Shown in pieces: positions 18,299 through 26,307 of a stretch of DNA of 64,000 nucleotides (its first letter is position 1; every line of letters starts with the position of its first letter). The notes beneath the pieces were generated by a model. The model was given only the letters and a program-made list of their open reading frames with translations. It did not search any database and was not told the origin of the DNA. The stretch is taken from the NCBI GenBank assembly GCA_051879195.1, contig JBJELO010000300.1, positions 1-64,000 of the forward strand. The letters run 5' to 3'. This DNA comes from TWA4 sp051879195. GTDB lineage: Bacteria > Bacillota > Clostridia > Lachnospirales > Lachnospiraceae. The position numbers were made by a program, and so were the translations under genes.

Positions 18299-19219
18299 AT
18301 GTTCAGATACATAGTGAAACGAATTATCGGAGTAATACCTACATTGATTCTTGTTGTAACCTTTGTATTTCTTTTTGTTCGAATGATACCTGGTGATCCG
18401 GCCCGTCTTGTGGCCGGTGAACAGGCGACACAGGAAGACGTTGAGATTATCAGAGAGGAGCTGGGACTCAATGAGTCCCTGCCCACTCAGTATATTAATT
18501 ACGTAACAGGGTTATTTAAAGGTGATTTGGGTACCTCTCTCCGTACCAAGAGACCGGTTTTGACCGAGGTTTCCAACCGTTATGCCAATACGGTCAGACT
18601 GACTCTGCTGAGTCTGGCATGGAGTTCCGTGGTCGGTATATTCCTTGGTGTGTGGTCGGGAAGGCATCGAAGCAAATGGCAGGATTACACGGGTATGACG
18701 CTTGCTGTTTCGGGTATTTCTCTGCCGACTTTCTGGATCGGCTTTATGCTGATTATTGTTTTTTCAGTTAATCTGAAGTGGTTTCCCACCACGGGTGCGG
18801 ACGGATTTAAGAATCTGGTACTTCCGGCTTTTACTCTGGGAACCAGTGTGGCGGCAGTAGTGGCGCGTTTCACCCGTTCCTCCATGATTGAGGTTCTGAA
18901 GGAGGATTATATCCGTACGGCAAGGGCAAAGGGCCTGAAGGAAAAAGCAATTGTCTGGGGACATGCTTTCCGGAATTCCATGATTTCGGTTGTGACTGTT
19001 ATCGGTCTGCAGTTTGGTTATCTGCTGGGTGGTTCCGTTGTTACGGAAAGTGTATTTGCTTTCCCGGGGCTGGGCAGTCTGCTGATCGAGTCGGTTAACT
19101 ATCGTGATTATCCGGCAATTCAGTCTCTTATTTTGATTTTCTCGCTTCATTTTATTGTAATCAATCTGCTGGTAGATATTTTATATGCGGTATTGAACCC
19201 GGAGATTCAGTTAAGTTAG
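18299..19219 (+). CDS. dppB: peptide ABC transporter permease, DppB type
   Basis: A 306-residue inner membrane permease with about six helices. It starts with FRYIVKRIIGVIPTLILVV, and the PGDPARLVAGEQATQEDVE loop after helix 1 is typical of DppB/OppB. The EAA loop that contacts the ATPases is YIRTARAKGLKEKAIVWGHAFRN near residue 205. It lies 34 bases after the binding protein and 12 bases before the second permease, so it is part of one operon. Confidence 0.92.
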   Translation: MFRYIVKRIIGVIPTLILVVTFVFLFVRMIPGDPARLVAGEQATQEDVEIIREELGLNESLPTQYINYVTGLFKGDLGTSLRTKRPVLTEVSNRYANTVRLTLLSLAWSSVVGIFLGVWSGRHRSKWQDYTGMTLAVSGISLPTFWIGFMLIIVFSVNLKWFPTTGADGFKNLVLPAFTLGTSVAAVVARFTRSSMIEVLKEDYIRTARAKGLKEKAIVWGHAFRNSMISVVTVIGLQFGYLLGGSVVTESVFAFPGLGSLLIESVNYRDYPAIQSLILIFSLHFIVINLLVDILYAVLNPEIQLS

Positions 19220-19231
19220 GAGGGAGAAAAG

Positions 19232-20110
19232 ATGGAAAACGAAAAAAACAAAGCAGCATCTGATGACATCAGGACTCCCTTTAAAGAGTTTATTCGTAAA
19301 TTCAGAAAGCAGAAAACGGCACTGGTGGCATTTGCATTTATTATCCTGCTTGTCATCATTGCGATTATCAGTTACAAAGTGGTTCCCTACGGAATCAATG
19401 AATATGATTACAGTGCGATCATGCAGGCGCCCAGTGCGAAACACTGGTTCGGTACTGATGAGTTCGGTCGGGATCTGTTCTCACGTATTCTCTGCGGTAC
19501 CAGAATTTCCCTGAGTGTAGGTCTTCTGTCCGTTACGATCGGTGCGATTCTCGGTACGATTCTGGGACTGCTGGGCGGTTATTATGGCGGTATTCTCGAT
19601 TCCATTATCATGAGAATCTGTGACGTACTGTTTGCATTTCCCGGTATCATTCTGGCAATTGCCATTGTGGCGATTCTGGGCAGCGGCCTGTACAACGTAG
19701 TGATTGCGGTAGCCGTTTTCTCGACGCCCACCTTTGCCCGTCTTGTCCGAAGCACCACGCTGTCGTATAAGAACAGTGTATTTGTTCAGGCGGCCAGGAA
19801 TCTGGGGGCCAGCGATGCCCGGATTCTGTTTCAGCATATTCTTCCTGCAGCGATTCCCAACATTATCGTGCAGTACACCATGTCCATCGGTAACTCCATC
19901 CTGACAGCTTCCAGTTTGAGCTTCCTGGGACTGGGCGCGAAGCCTCCCACACCGGAATGGGGTCTGCTTCTGAGCAACGGACGAAATTACATGATGAGCA
20001 GCTGGCATATCACTTTGTTCCCGGGTATTGCTATTTTCCTGACCGTTCTGGCGTTCAACCTGCTGGGCGACGGTTTAAGAGATGCACTCGACCCGAAGTT
20101 ATCTGATTAG
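19232..20110 (+). CDS. dppC: peptide ABC transporter permease, DppC type
   Basis: A 292-residue permease and partner of the preceding gene. The N-terminal cytoplasmic part is followed by a first helix near residues 35-55 and the block HWFGTDEFGRDLFSRILCGTRISL that marks DppC/OppC. The EAA loop is FVQAARNLGASDARILFQHILP. GGAGGG lies nine bases before the ATG. The next gene starts 13 bases after its stop. Confidence 0.92.
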   Translation: MENEKNKAASDDIRTPFKEFIRKFRKQKTALVAFAFIILLVIIAIISYKVVPYGINEYDYSAIMQAPSAKHWFGTDEFGRDLFSRILCGTRISLSVGLLSVTIGAILGTILGLLGGYYGGILDSIIMRICDVLFAFPGIILAIAIVAILGSGLYNVVIAVAVFSTPTFARLVRSTTLSYKNSVFVQAARNLGASDARILFQHILPAAIPNIIVQYTMSIGNSILTASSLSFLGLGAKPPTPEWGLLLSNGRNYMMSSWHITLFPGIAIFLTVLAFNLLGDGLRDALDPKLSD

Positions 20111-20123
20111 AAAGAGGTATAGT

Positions 20124-21110
20124 ATGAGAGATAATATATTGGAAATCAAAAATATGCATACCTACTTTTTTACGGATAATGGCACGGTAAAATCTGTAGA
20201 TGGTGTGGATATTGAACTGGAAAGAGGTAAAACTCTGGGTATTGTAGGCGAATCAGGCAGCGGAAAGAGCGTAACGGCCCTTTCCCTGATGGGTCTTCTC
20301 ACCGGCACCACCGGCAAGGTCGTGGAAGGCGAAATCCTCCTGGACGGACAGGACATTCTGAAGATGTCCGATGAAGAAAGAAGAAAGATGCGGGGCAAGG
20401 ATATTGCCATGGTGTTCCAGGAACCCATGACCAGCCTGAATCCGGTTATGAAGATCGGCGCTCAGGTTATGGAGAATATCACCCTTCATCAGAATGTTTC
20501 CAAAGAGCAGGCAAAGCAGCTTACAATCGATATTCTGAAGAAGACCGGTCTTCCCCGTGTGGAGAGAATTGTGAATGAATACCCGTTCCAGCTGTCGGGT
20601 GGTCAGCGTCAGAGGGTTATGATTGCCATGGCTCTCGTCTGCAATCCCAAGATCCTGATTGCAGACGAACCGACTACGGCGCTGGATGTTACGATTCAGG
20701 CACAGATTCTTGATCTGATGAATCAGTTAAAGAAGGACATCGGCACATCGATTATTTTCATCACCCATGATCTGGGGGTTGTGGCTGAGGTGTGCGATGA
20801 GGTTGTTGTTATGTACTGCGGCCGTGTTGTGGAAAAGGCCAATGTATATGACCTTTTTGAAAACCCGAGTCATCCCTATACCGAGGGGCTGCTGGCTTCG
20901 ATTCCCAAGATGGGAGTGGAAGTGGATGAGCTGGACTCTATCCCCGGCAATGTACCGAATCCCAAGTATATGCCGGAGGGATGCAAATTTGCTCCACGCT
21001 GTAAATATGCGACAGATATCTGCAGGGAAAAAGAACCCGGTTTCTTTGATCTGGGCAATGGCCATGTAAGCAGATGCTGGCGCTGCCAGAAGCAGGAAGG
21101 GGGTAAATAA
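20124..21110 (+). CDS. dppD: peptide ABC transporter ATPase, DppD type
   Basis: A 328-residue cytosolic ATPase. It has Walker A GESGSGKS, signature LSGGQRQRVMIAMAL, Walker B ILIADEPTTALD and the C-terminal oligopeptide-transporter extension CKFAPRCKYATDICREKEP, whose cysteines in the DppD family can hold an iron-sulfur cluster. The start at 20124 follows AAAGAGG; the longer in-frame start overlaps dppC. It pairs with the next ATPase. Confidence 0.92.
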   Translation: MRDNILEIKNMHTYFFTDNGTVKSVDGVDIELERGKTLGIVGESGSGKSVTALSLMGLLTGTTGKVVEGEILLDGQDILKMSDEERRKMRGKDIAMVFQEPMTSLNPVMKIGAQVMENITLHQNVSKEQAKQLTIDILKKTGLPRVERIVNEYPFQLSGGQRQRVMIAMALVCNPKILIADEPTTALDVTIQAQILDLMNQLKKDIGTSIIFITHDLGVVAEVCDEVVVMYCGRVVEKANVYDLFENPSHPYTEGLLASIPKMGVEVDELDSIPGNVPNPKYMPEGCKFAPRCKYATDICREKEPGFFDLGNGHVSRCWRCQKQEGGK

Positions 21111-21112
21111 CA

Positions 21113-22084
21113 ATGAGTGAGCCCATTTTAAAAGTCGAGGATTTTCAGGTGTACTATAAGGTGCACAATGGTCTGGTCGGTAAACCCGGATATGTAAAGG
21201 CAGTAGACGGTGTCAGCTTTGAGATTCAGAAAGGCGAGGTTTTCGGTATCGTAGGCGAGTCCGGCTGCGGAAAATCCACACTTGGAAAAGCAATCTGCAA
21301 ACTGATCGAGCCCACGGGCGGCAAGGTGTTTTTCAAGGGGGAGGAGATAGAAGGATACAATGCCAAACAGATGCGGCCTGTCAGAAAAGGCATTCAGATG
21401 GTATTTCAGGATCCTTATGCATCGCTGAATCCCCGTATGTCTGTGAGGGATATCATCGCGGAACCGCTGATCATTCACGGTCTGGCTTCCGGAAAAAAGG
21501 AGATCGATGAAAAGGTAATCGATCTGGTCAGAAAAGTTGGTCTTGATGTTTACCATGTTAACCGTTATCCCCATGAGTTCAGCGGCGGCCAGCGTCAGCG
21601 AATCGGCATTGCCAGGGCTCTGGCGGTGCAGCCGGAACTGGTCATTGCCGATGAACCGGTATCCGCTCTCGATGTATCGATTCAGTCACAGGTTCTGAAT
21701 CTGATGAACAATCTGAAAAAAGAACTCAATCTGACATATATTTTCATTGCTCACGATCTGAGTGTTGTGGAACATATCAGTGACCGGGTCGGCGTAATGT
21801 ATCTGGGCAATTTCGTTGAAATCGGGGATAAGAGAAAACTTTACGACAATCCCTGCCATCCCTATACACAGGCATTGCTTTCCGCGGTACCGATTCCTGA
21901 TCCGAAAGCGAAGAAGGAGAGAATTATTCTGGAAGGCAGCATACCTTCCGCACTGAATCCTCCTTCGGGATGTAAATTCCACACACGCTGTCCGAAATGC
22001 ATGGAGATCTGCAAACAGAAAGTACCGGAAAGAACGGTTCTGGAAGAAGGACACGAAGTATACTGTCATTTGTATAAAAAATAA
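21113..22084 (+). CDS. dppF: peptide ABC transporter ATPase, DppF type
   Basis: A 323-residue second ATPase of the transporter. It has Walker A GESGCGKST, signature FSGGQRQRIGIARAL, Walker B LVIADEPVSALD and the C-terminal CKFHTRCPKCMEICKQKVP extension. It follows dppD by two bases, with the ribosome site inside the end of dppD. A terminator-like hairpin follows its stop. Confidence 0.92.
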   Translation: MSEPILKVEDFQVYYKVHNGLVGKPGYVKAVDGVSFEIQKGEVFGIVGESGCGKSTLGKAICKLIEPTGGKVFFKGEEIEGYNAKQMRPVRKGIQMVFQDPYASLNPRMSVRDIIAEPLIIHGLASGKKEIDEKVIDLVRKVGLDVYHVNRYPHEFSGGQRQRIGIARALAVQPELVIADEPVSALDVSIQSQVLNLMNNLKKELNLTYIFIAHDLSVVEHISDRVGVMYLGNFVEIGDKRKLYDNPCHPYTQALLSAVPIPDPKAKKERIILEGSIPSALNPPSGCKFHTRCPKCMEICKQKVPERTVLEEGHEVYCHLYKK

Positions 22085-22093
22085 GGTAAAACG

Positions 22094-22132
22094 AAAACGG
22101 AAGGTGTGTATTTCTGCAGCCTTCTGTTTTTG
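22094..22132 (+). terminator. terminator after dppF
   Basis: AAAACGGAAGG (22094-22104) pairs with CCTTCTGTTTT (22120-22130), and a T run ends the stem. It lies just after the dppF stop and would separate the transporter from the aminopeptidase gene or reduce read-through. Confidence 0.65.
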
Positions 22133-22154
22133 TGCGTCAGGCATAAGAAAGCAA

Positions 22155-22226
22155 CAGTCCGGCCACGGCTGAACTGTTCTGAATAAACAGCTGTATTCAG
22201 CAGGCATTCGTAATGCTCTGCTGAAT
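22155..22226 (+). repeat. two hairpins before the M55 aminopeptidase gene
   Basis: A first hairpin lies at about 22155-22176 (CAGTCCGGCC...GGCTGAACTG). A second has perfect arms ATTCAGCAG and CTGCTGAAT with an inner GCATT/AATGC pair (22195-22226) and ends 27 bases before the start codon. A GCAGGCATTCGT 12-mer is shared with the inverted repeat at 46147-46291. There is no T run. Confidence 0.45.
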
Positions 22227-22252
22227 CGTTACGGAAAAATCAGGAGGGAAAA

Positions 22253-23053
22253 ATGAAACTGTTTATCAGCGCGGACATCGAAGGATGTACGGGAACCACA
22301 TTGAGCGAAGAAACACATAAATCGGAAGCCTGTTACCGGGCATTTGCTGACCGGATGACGGAAGAGGTGCGGGCGGTCTGCGTGGCGGCTCTGGAGGCCG
22401 GCGCAGATGAAATTGTCGTAAAGGACGGCCACGGCGATGCAACCAATATCGATATCATGCGCATGCCGGCCGGGGTCAGACTGATCCGCGGCAAAAGCGG
22501 CCATCCGTTCAACATGATGTTCGGTCTTGATGAAACCTTTGACGGTGTGTTGTATGTGGGATACCATTCAGCAGCCGGAAGTCCGGAAAGCCCGCTGAGC
22601 CACACATCTACCGGCAATACCAATTATGTCACCCTGAACGGCAAGCGCATGAGTGAATTCATGCTGAACAGCTATACGGCCGCTATGCTGGGCGTACCGG
22701 TGCTGTTTCTGTCAGGCGATCAGGGAATCTGCCGGGAAGCACAAGAAATGGTCCCTGCCATCACAACCGTCTCCACCAAAAGCGGCTGCGGTGCATCCAC
22801 AATCAATGAAGCCCCCGAAACGGTCATTCAGATGCTGAAAGAAAAAACAAAAGAAGCTCTTGCAAAAGACTTCTCAACCTGTAAAATCGACCTGCCCGCC
22901 GCCTTTGACTACGAAGCCAGCTACAAAGACCTGAAAAAAGCATACCGCATGTCCTTCTACCCCGGAGTAGAAAAAGCAGACGAACGAACCAACAGACTTC
23001 ATGCGGAAAACTACATGGACATACTGGTCGCACACTCTTTCCTGGTCTATTAA
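22253..23053 (+). CDS. dppA: M55 D-aminopeptidase
   Basis: A 266-residue zinc peptidase of family M55, named after Bacillus DppA, which removes N-terminal D-amino acids such as D-alanine from short peptides. The metal ligands are visible in SADIEGCTGTT (Asp8, Glu10), VKDGHGDATN (His62 region) and VGYHSAAG, and the GDQGICREAQ block is intact. The Bacillus enzyme forms a ring-shaped decamer; that is family knowledge. Following a Dpp transporter it fits use of peptidoglycan-derived peptides. AGGAGGG precedes the ATG. Confidence 0.9.
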   Translation: MKLFISADIEGCTGTTLSEETHKSEACYRAFADRMTEEVRAVCVAALEAGADEIVVKDGHGDATNIDIMRMPAGVRLIRGKSGHPFNMMFGLDETFDGVLYVGYHSAAGSPESPLSHTSTGNTNYVTLNGKRMSEFMLNSYTAAMLGVPVLFLSGDQGICREAQEMVPAITTVSTKSGCGASTINEAPETVIQMLKEKTKEALAKDFSTCKIDLPAAFDYEASYKDLKKAYRMSFYPGVEKADERTNRLHAENYMDILVAHSFLVY

Positions 23054-23097
23054 GGGGATGGGGTTACAGTTCGGTTTTTCAGCCGGTTGGGTGGATT

Positions 23098-23263
23098 GTG
23101 AGGCGGAATGACCATGATATCCTGTACGGGGACGCGCTCTCGCTCTGTGACAAACGCAGCGGATGCTAAACTCGCGAACCGTCCTTTCAGGACGTCCCGC
23201 TTGTTAAGCACCGGCGTTTGTCAACGGTCCCCTTAACAGGACACCATGGTCATTCCGCCGCCA
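23098..23263 (+). repeat. structured palindromic element, left copy
   Basis: A ~160-base element that folds on itself. The outer arms are GGCGGAATGACCATG (23102-23116) and CATGGTCATTCCGCC (23245-23259). Next come TCCTGT/ACAGGA, GGGGAC/GTCCCC, GACAAACGC/GCGTTTGTC and an inner GTCCT/AGGAC hairpin. It lies 45 bases after the M55 gene. The inverted partner at 23328-23488 has the same layout with different but still complementary bases in most stems. The GGGGAC core resembles ends of IS200/RAYT-type elements, but no transposase is nearby. Confidence 0.8.
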
Positions 23264-23327
23264 CAGGCTGCATCCGAACCGGTAATGAAAAATGAACTGT
23301 ACATGGGAGAAAGAGAACGAAACCCCA

Positions 23328-23488
23328 TGGCGGCGGAAGGGTAGTGGTGTCCTGTAAAGGGGACCGTTGGAAACGTTGGTACTTAACGAGCAGGCCTCCG
23401 AAGGAGGTTTGCGAGTTTAGTTCCACTACGTTTCCACTTGAGCGAGAGCGCGTCCCCGTACAGGACATCACTACCCTTCCGCCTCACA
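23328..23488 (-). repeat. structured palindromic element, right copy
   Basis: Inverted partner of the element at 23098-23263, read on the minus strand. The outer arms are GGCGGAAGGGTAGTG (23332-23346) and CACTACCCTTCCGCC (23469-23483). Inner stems are GTCCTGTA/TACAGGAC, GGGGAC/GTCCCC, GGAAACGT/ACGTTTCC and CCTCC/GGAGG. Loop blocks such as CTAAACTCGC, GTTAAG and CGCGCTCTCGCTC are identical in both copies. The two copies are separated by about 65 bases, with TTCCGCCGCCA and TGGCGGCGGAA facing each other. Confidence 0.8.
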
Positions 23489-23634
23489 CGCTTTTCTCTT
23501 TCTCCAAAACCCTGAAGCCCATGAACAATAAAATTACCTTGTTAAAATCCTGAAATCGTTGTAAACTGCATAGGGAGTATTTTGTGAGGGATACTTCTCC
23601 TTATATATTATCATTGCTTTAATGGGAGGCAGTT

Positions 23635-24723
23635 ATGGTTGATTTGAAGCTGATTGAGGATCTTTCCAATGCGTTTGGTCCCAGTGGATTTGAAGATGAT
23701 GTGTGCAGAGTTGTGAAAAGGTATACCGGTGATTTTGATCTGGTGAATGATGCGATGTGCAATCTTTACCTGAAAAACAGGAATTTTTCAGGCAAAAAAC
23801 CGGTGATCATGCTGGATGCGCATCTGGATGAATGCGGTATGATGGTTCAGTCGATTCTGGAGAACGGTATGATTTCCATTATTATGCTGGGTGGTTTTCA
23901 CCTGACCAGTCTTCCTGCGCATTCTGTGATCATCAGAAATGAAAAGGGAGAAGACATCAAAGGAATCATCGGGTCAAAACCGGTTCATTTTCTGACAGAC
24001 AGGGAAAGGGACGATTGTTCTCTGGAAATCGAAAAGCTGTATGTGGATGTGGGTGCGTCCAGCAGACAGGAGGTCATGGAGGATTACGGAATCCGGCCGG
24101 GTGACCCGATCATGCCGGACGTTACATTTTCCTATGATGAAAAACACGGCATCTGTTTCGGCAAGGCTTTTGACAATCGTCTCGGCTGCGCCTGCATCGT
24201 GGAAACCATGAAGGAACTGATCAATGATGAATTGAATGTGGATGTGGTGGGTGCGTTTGCTTCCCAGGAGGAAGTGGGAATGCGCGGTGCTACCGTTACA
24301 GCCCAGCAGGTGAAACCGGATCTCGCCATTGTTTTTGAAGGATCACCGGCAGATGATTATTTCTTCGCCGAAGGACTTGCCCAGGGCAGCCTGAAGAAAG
24401 GTGTCCAGATCCGCCATATGGACAGAAGCTATATTTCCAATGTGGAATTCATCCGTCTGGCCCATCAGATCGGCGATGAGAAGGGAATCAAATACCAGGA
24501 TGCGGTCAGAAGAGGCGGCAGTACCAATGCTGCCAAAATCAGTCTGACCAATCAGGCGGTGCCGGTACTGGTTCTGGGAATTCCTTCCAGATATGTCCAC
24601 AGTCACTATAATTTCTGTGCGACAGAGGATGTGGAGTCTGCTGTGCGCATGGCAGCGGAAGTGATCCGCAGTCTCGATGATAAGACAATTCGCACCATAT
24701 TAAAAAAAGATATGCTGGAGTAA
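23635..24723 (+). CDS. M42 family metallo-aminopeptidase
   Basis: A 362-residue cytosolic aminopeptidase of family M42 (glutamyl aminopeptidase/FrvX/tetrahedral aminopeptidase group). Metal and catalytic residues lie in MLDAHLDECGMM, AFDNRLGCACIVE, ASQEEVGMRGA and the C-terminal YVHSHYNFC; the VRRGGSTNAAKI loop is also typical. Family members form dodecameric tetrahedra that trim short peptides. It stands alone between the inverted elements and a strong terminator, and converges with the P1 peptidase. Ribosome site GGGAGG precedes the ATG. Substrate side-chain preference cannot be read. Confidence 0.9.
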   Translation: MVDLKLIEDLSNAFGPSGFEDDVCRVVKRYTGDFDLVNDAMCNLYLKNRNFSGKKPVIMLDAHLDECGMMVQSILENGMISIIMLGGFHLTSLPAHSVIIRNEKGEDIKGIIGSKPVHFLTDRERDDCSLEIEKLYVDVGASSRQEVMEDYGIRPGDPIMPDVTFSYDEKHGICFGKAFDNRLGCACIVETMKELINDELNVDVVGAFASQEEVGMRGATVTAQQVKPDLAIVFEGSPADDYFFAEGLAQGSLKKGVQIRHMDRSYISNVEFIRLAHQIGDEKGIKYQDAVRRGGSTNAAKISLTNQAVPVLVLGIPSRYVHSHYNFCATEDVESAVRMAAEVIRSLDDKTIRTILKKDMLE

Positions 24724-24802
24724 ATATTTACTGGACGAGCATTTACAGTAAAAATCCAGACAACTGTTCAGAAAAGAATCATATTTTGCATAATCAGCGA
24801 GA

Positions 24803-24838
24803 TACTGCCCGGTTTAATCTGCCGGGCAGTATTTTTTT
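24803..24838. terminator. bidirectional terminator between M42 and P1 peptidase genes
   Basis: ACTGCCCGG (24804-24812) and CCGGGCAGT (24822-24830) form a perfect nine-pair stem followed by ATTTTTTT. It serves the rightward M42 gene and lies just past the end of the leftward P1 gene. Confidence 0.88.
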
Positions 24839-24861
24839 ACCTACGTTCGGCGGCGCACTTT

Positions 24862-25941
24862 TTACTGCAGCTTATGAAGTTCCAGATAACGTCTCAGATA
24901 AGGCTCAAGGGCGTGGCAGGTTTCTCCTGTATACCCCGTCACGGAATCAGCGGCAGCAAGGGAGTTCAGTATTGCTTCTTCTTCCGCTTCGATCACAGCG
25001 CGGAAGGGGAAATCCATGAGCGATTCATTTAATATCTGAATACCGGAAAAAGGTTCACCGGATGTGCCGGAAATGACATTGGCGGTAGAGAATCCGATCA
25101 TGACATCTCCGCTGCCGTGTCCCACATGGGAGCCGGTTCTTCCCAGACCCATGGCAGCCCGCCTCAGGATGCGGTGAAGCTGTCTGGAAGAAAGGGGAAT
25201 GTCAGTTGCGATGATGGACATGATGGATCCCTCATCGTCTGTTTTCAGACATTGTTTCTTTTCCTCCTCCTGCCATTTTTTGATAGTTCTTCCGATTTCA
25301 ATCCCCTGAATGACCAGATCCTCTATTTTACCGAAATTGGACTGTACAAGCACGCCGATATGATAAGTTTTTCCTCCGATTTCGATTTTTCGGGAGGAGG
25401 ATCCGATACCGCCTTTCAAACCAAAACAGATTGTTCCTTTCCCTGCTCCCACATCGCCCTGCTCAAAATCAGCGGAGGCGGAGCTGATGGCAGAAAAAAC
25501 GTGGGAAGCGTTAACTGCCCGATCCTTAATGTCATTCAGATGGCAGTCATTGCATTCACCTACCACGGGATTGAAAGAAAACAGAGGAATCCCTTCTTTC
25601 TGACAGCGGTCCACCATATAGCCGACAAGGGCATCATGAACCAGTCCCACATTCAGAGTGTTGGTCAACGCAATGGGAGATTCCAGAGTTCCCAGTTCAT
25701 TGATCTGAATCGTTCCCGCCGTTTTTCCGAAACCATTCAGAACATAAGAAGCCGCAGCCAGCTTCCCCGCAAATATATTATCCTCACAGGGGAGAATCAC
25801 AGTAACCCCTGTCTTATGCCTTTCTGTATCAATCGTACAGTGTCCTACTGAAACACCGGGAATATCCCCGATGGAATTACGTTCCCCTGTGGGAAAAGAA
25901 CCAATTCTGATTCCGTAATCACGAATTCTTCTGCAGCTCAT
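24862..25941 (-). CDS. P1 family peptidase (DmpA-like, self-processing)
   Basis: A 359-residue N-terminal-nucleophile peptidase of family P1/S58 (L-aminopeptidase/D-esterase). Blocks seen are SIGDIPGVSVGHCTI, CEDNIFAGKLAAASYVLNGFGK, GDVGAGKGTICFGLKGGIGSSSRK, and the self-cleavage region DDEGSIMSIIATDIPLSSRQL, where the Gly-Ser bond would be cut to free the serine nucleophile. Members remove N-terminal residues, some from D-amino-acid amides or beta-peptides. A GAGGT site precedes the ATG on the minus strand. It completes the peptidase set of this island. No signal peptide is seen. Confidence 0.88.
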   Translation of the reverse strand: MSCRRIRDYGIRIGSFPTGERNSIGDIPGVSVGHCTIDTERHKTGVTVILPCEDNIFAGKLAAASYVLNGFGKTAGTIQINELGTLESPIALTNTLNVGLVHDALVGYMVDRCQKEGIPLFSFNPVVGECNDCHLNDIKDRAVNASHVFSAISSASADFEQGDVGAGKGTICFGLKGGIGSSSRKIEIGGKTYHIGVLVQSNFGKIEDLVIQGIEIGRTIKKWQEEEKKQCLKTDDEGSIMSIIATDIPLSSRQLHRILRRAAMGLGRTGSHVGHGSGDVMIGFSTANVISGTSGEPFSGIQILNESLMDFPFRAVIEAEEEAILNSLAAADSVTGYTGETCHALEPYLRRYLELHKLQ

Positions 25942-26307
25942 AGAATATTACCTCACATTATATATATTTGAAATTTACTGCTGTTCAGAGCCAGGCAGTG
26001 CTTTCGAAGCCGGCTCTGAAAGGTTTAAGGATTTTTCTGCATTTTCATATGCATGGTAAGTATACCACAGAGTCCGTAATTCAGGGAAAAAATCAATAGA
26101 ACTCTCTAAATTTCCTGATTTTCCTAACCGTTCAGGTTTTTCTGCAAAAGTTTGAATAGCATCCCTTCATTCCATTTGACAATAAGCATATTCGTTCTTT
26201 TCATTATTTTTCTTTCCATTCGGATTATATAATACAGTTACACATAACGTGCGCGCGTCCGAAACAAAACAACAATAACTATGTATCACTGGAAATCAGG
26301 AGGAAAT
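25942..26307. promoter_or_regulatory. divergent region between P1 peptidase and 2HCT carrier
   Basis: This 366-base AT-rich gap holds an imperfect inverted repeat at 25981-26021, CTGTTCAGAGCC and GGCTCTGAAAG, related to the element at 46147-46291. A TATAAT at 26228-26233 lies 75 bases before the carrier gene but has only a poor -35. TTGACA at 26176-26181 has no matching -10. Nothing else is recognised. Confidence 0.4.

Noticed and set aside
23098..23488. CRISPR array
   Set aside because: There are only two inverted copies, not regularly spaced direct repeats with spacers.
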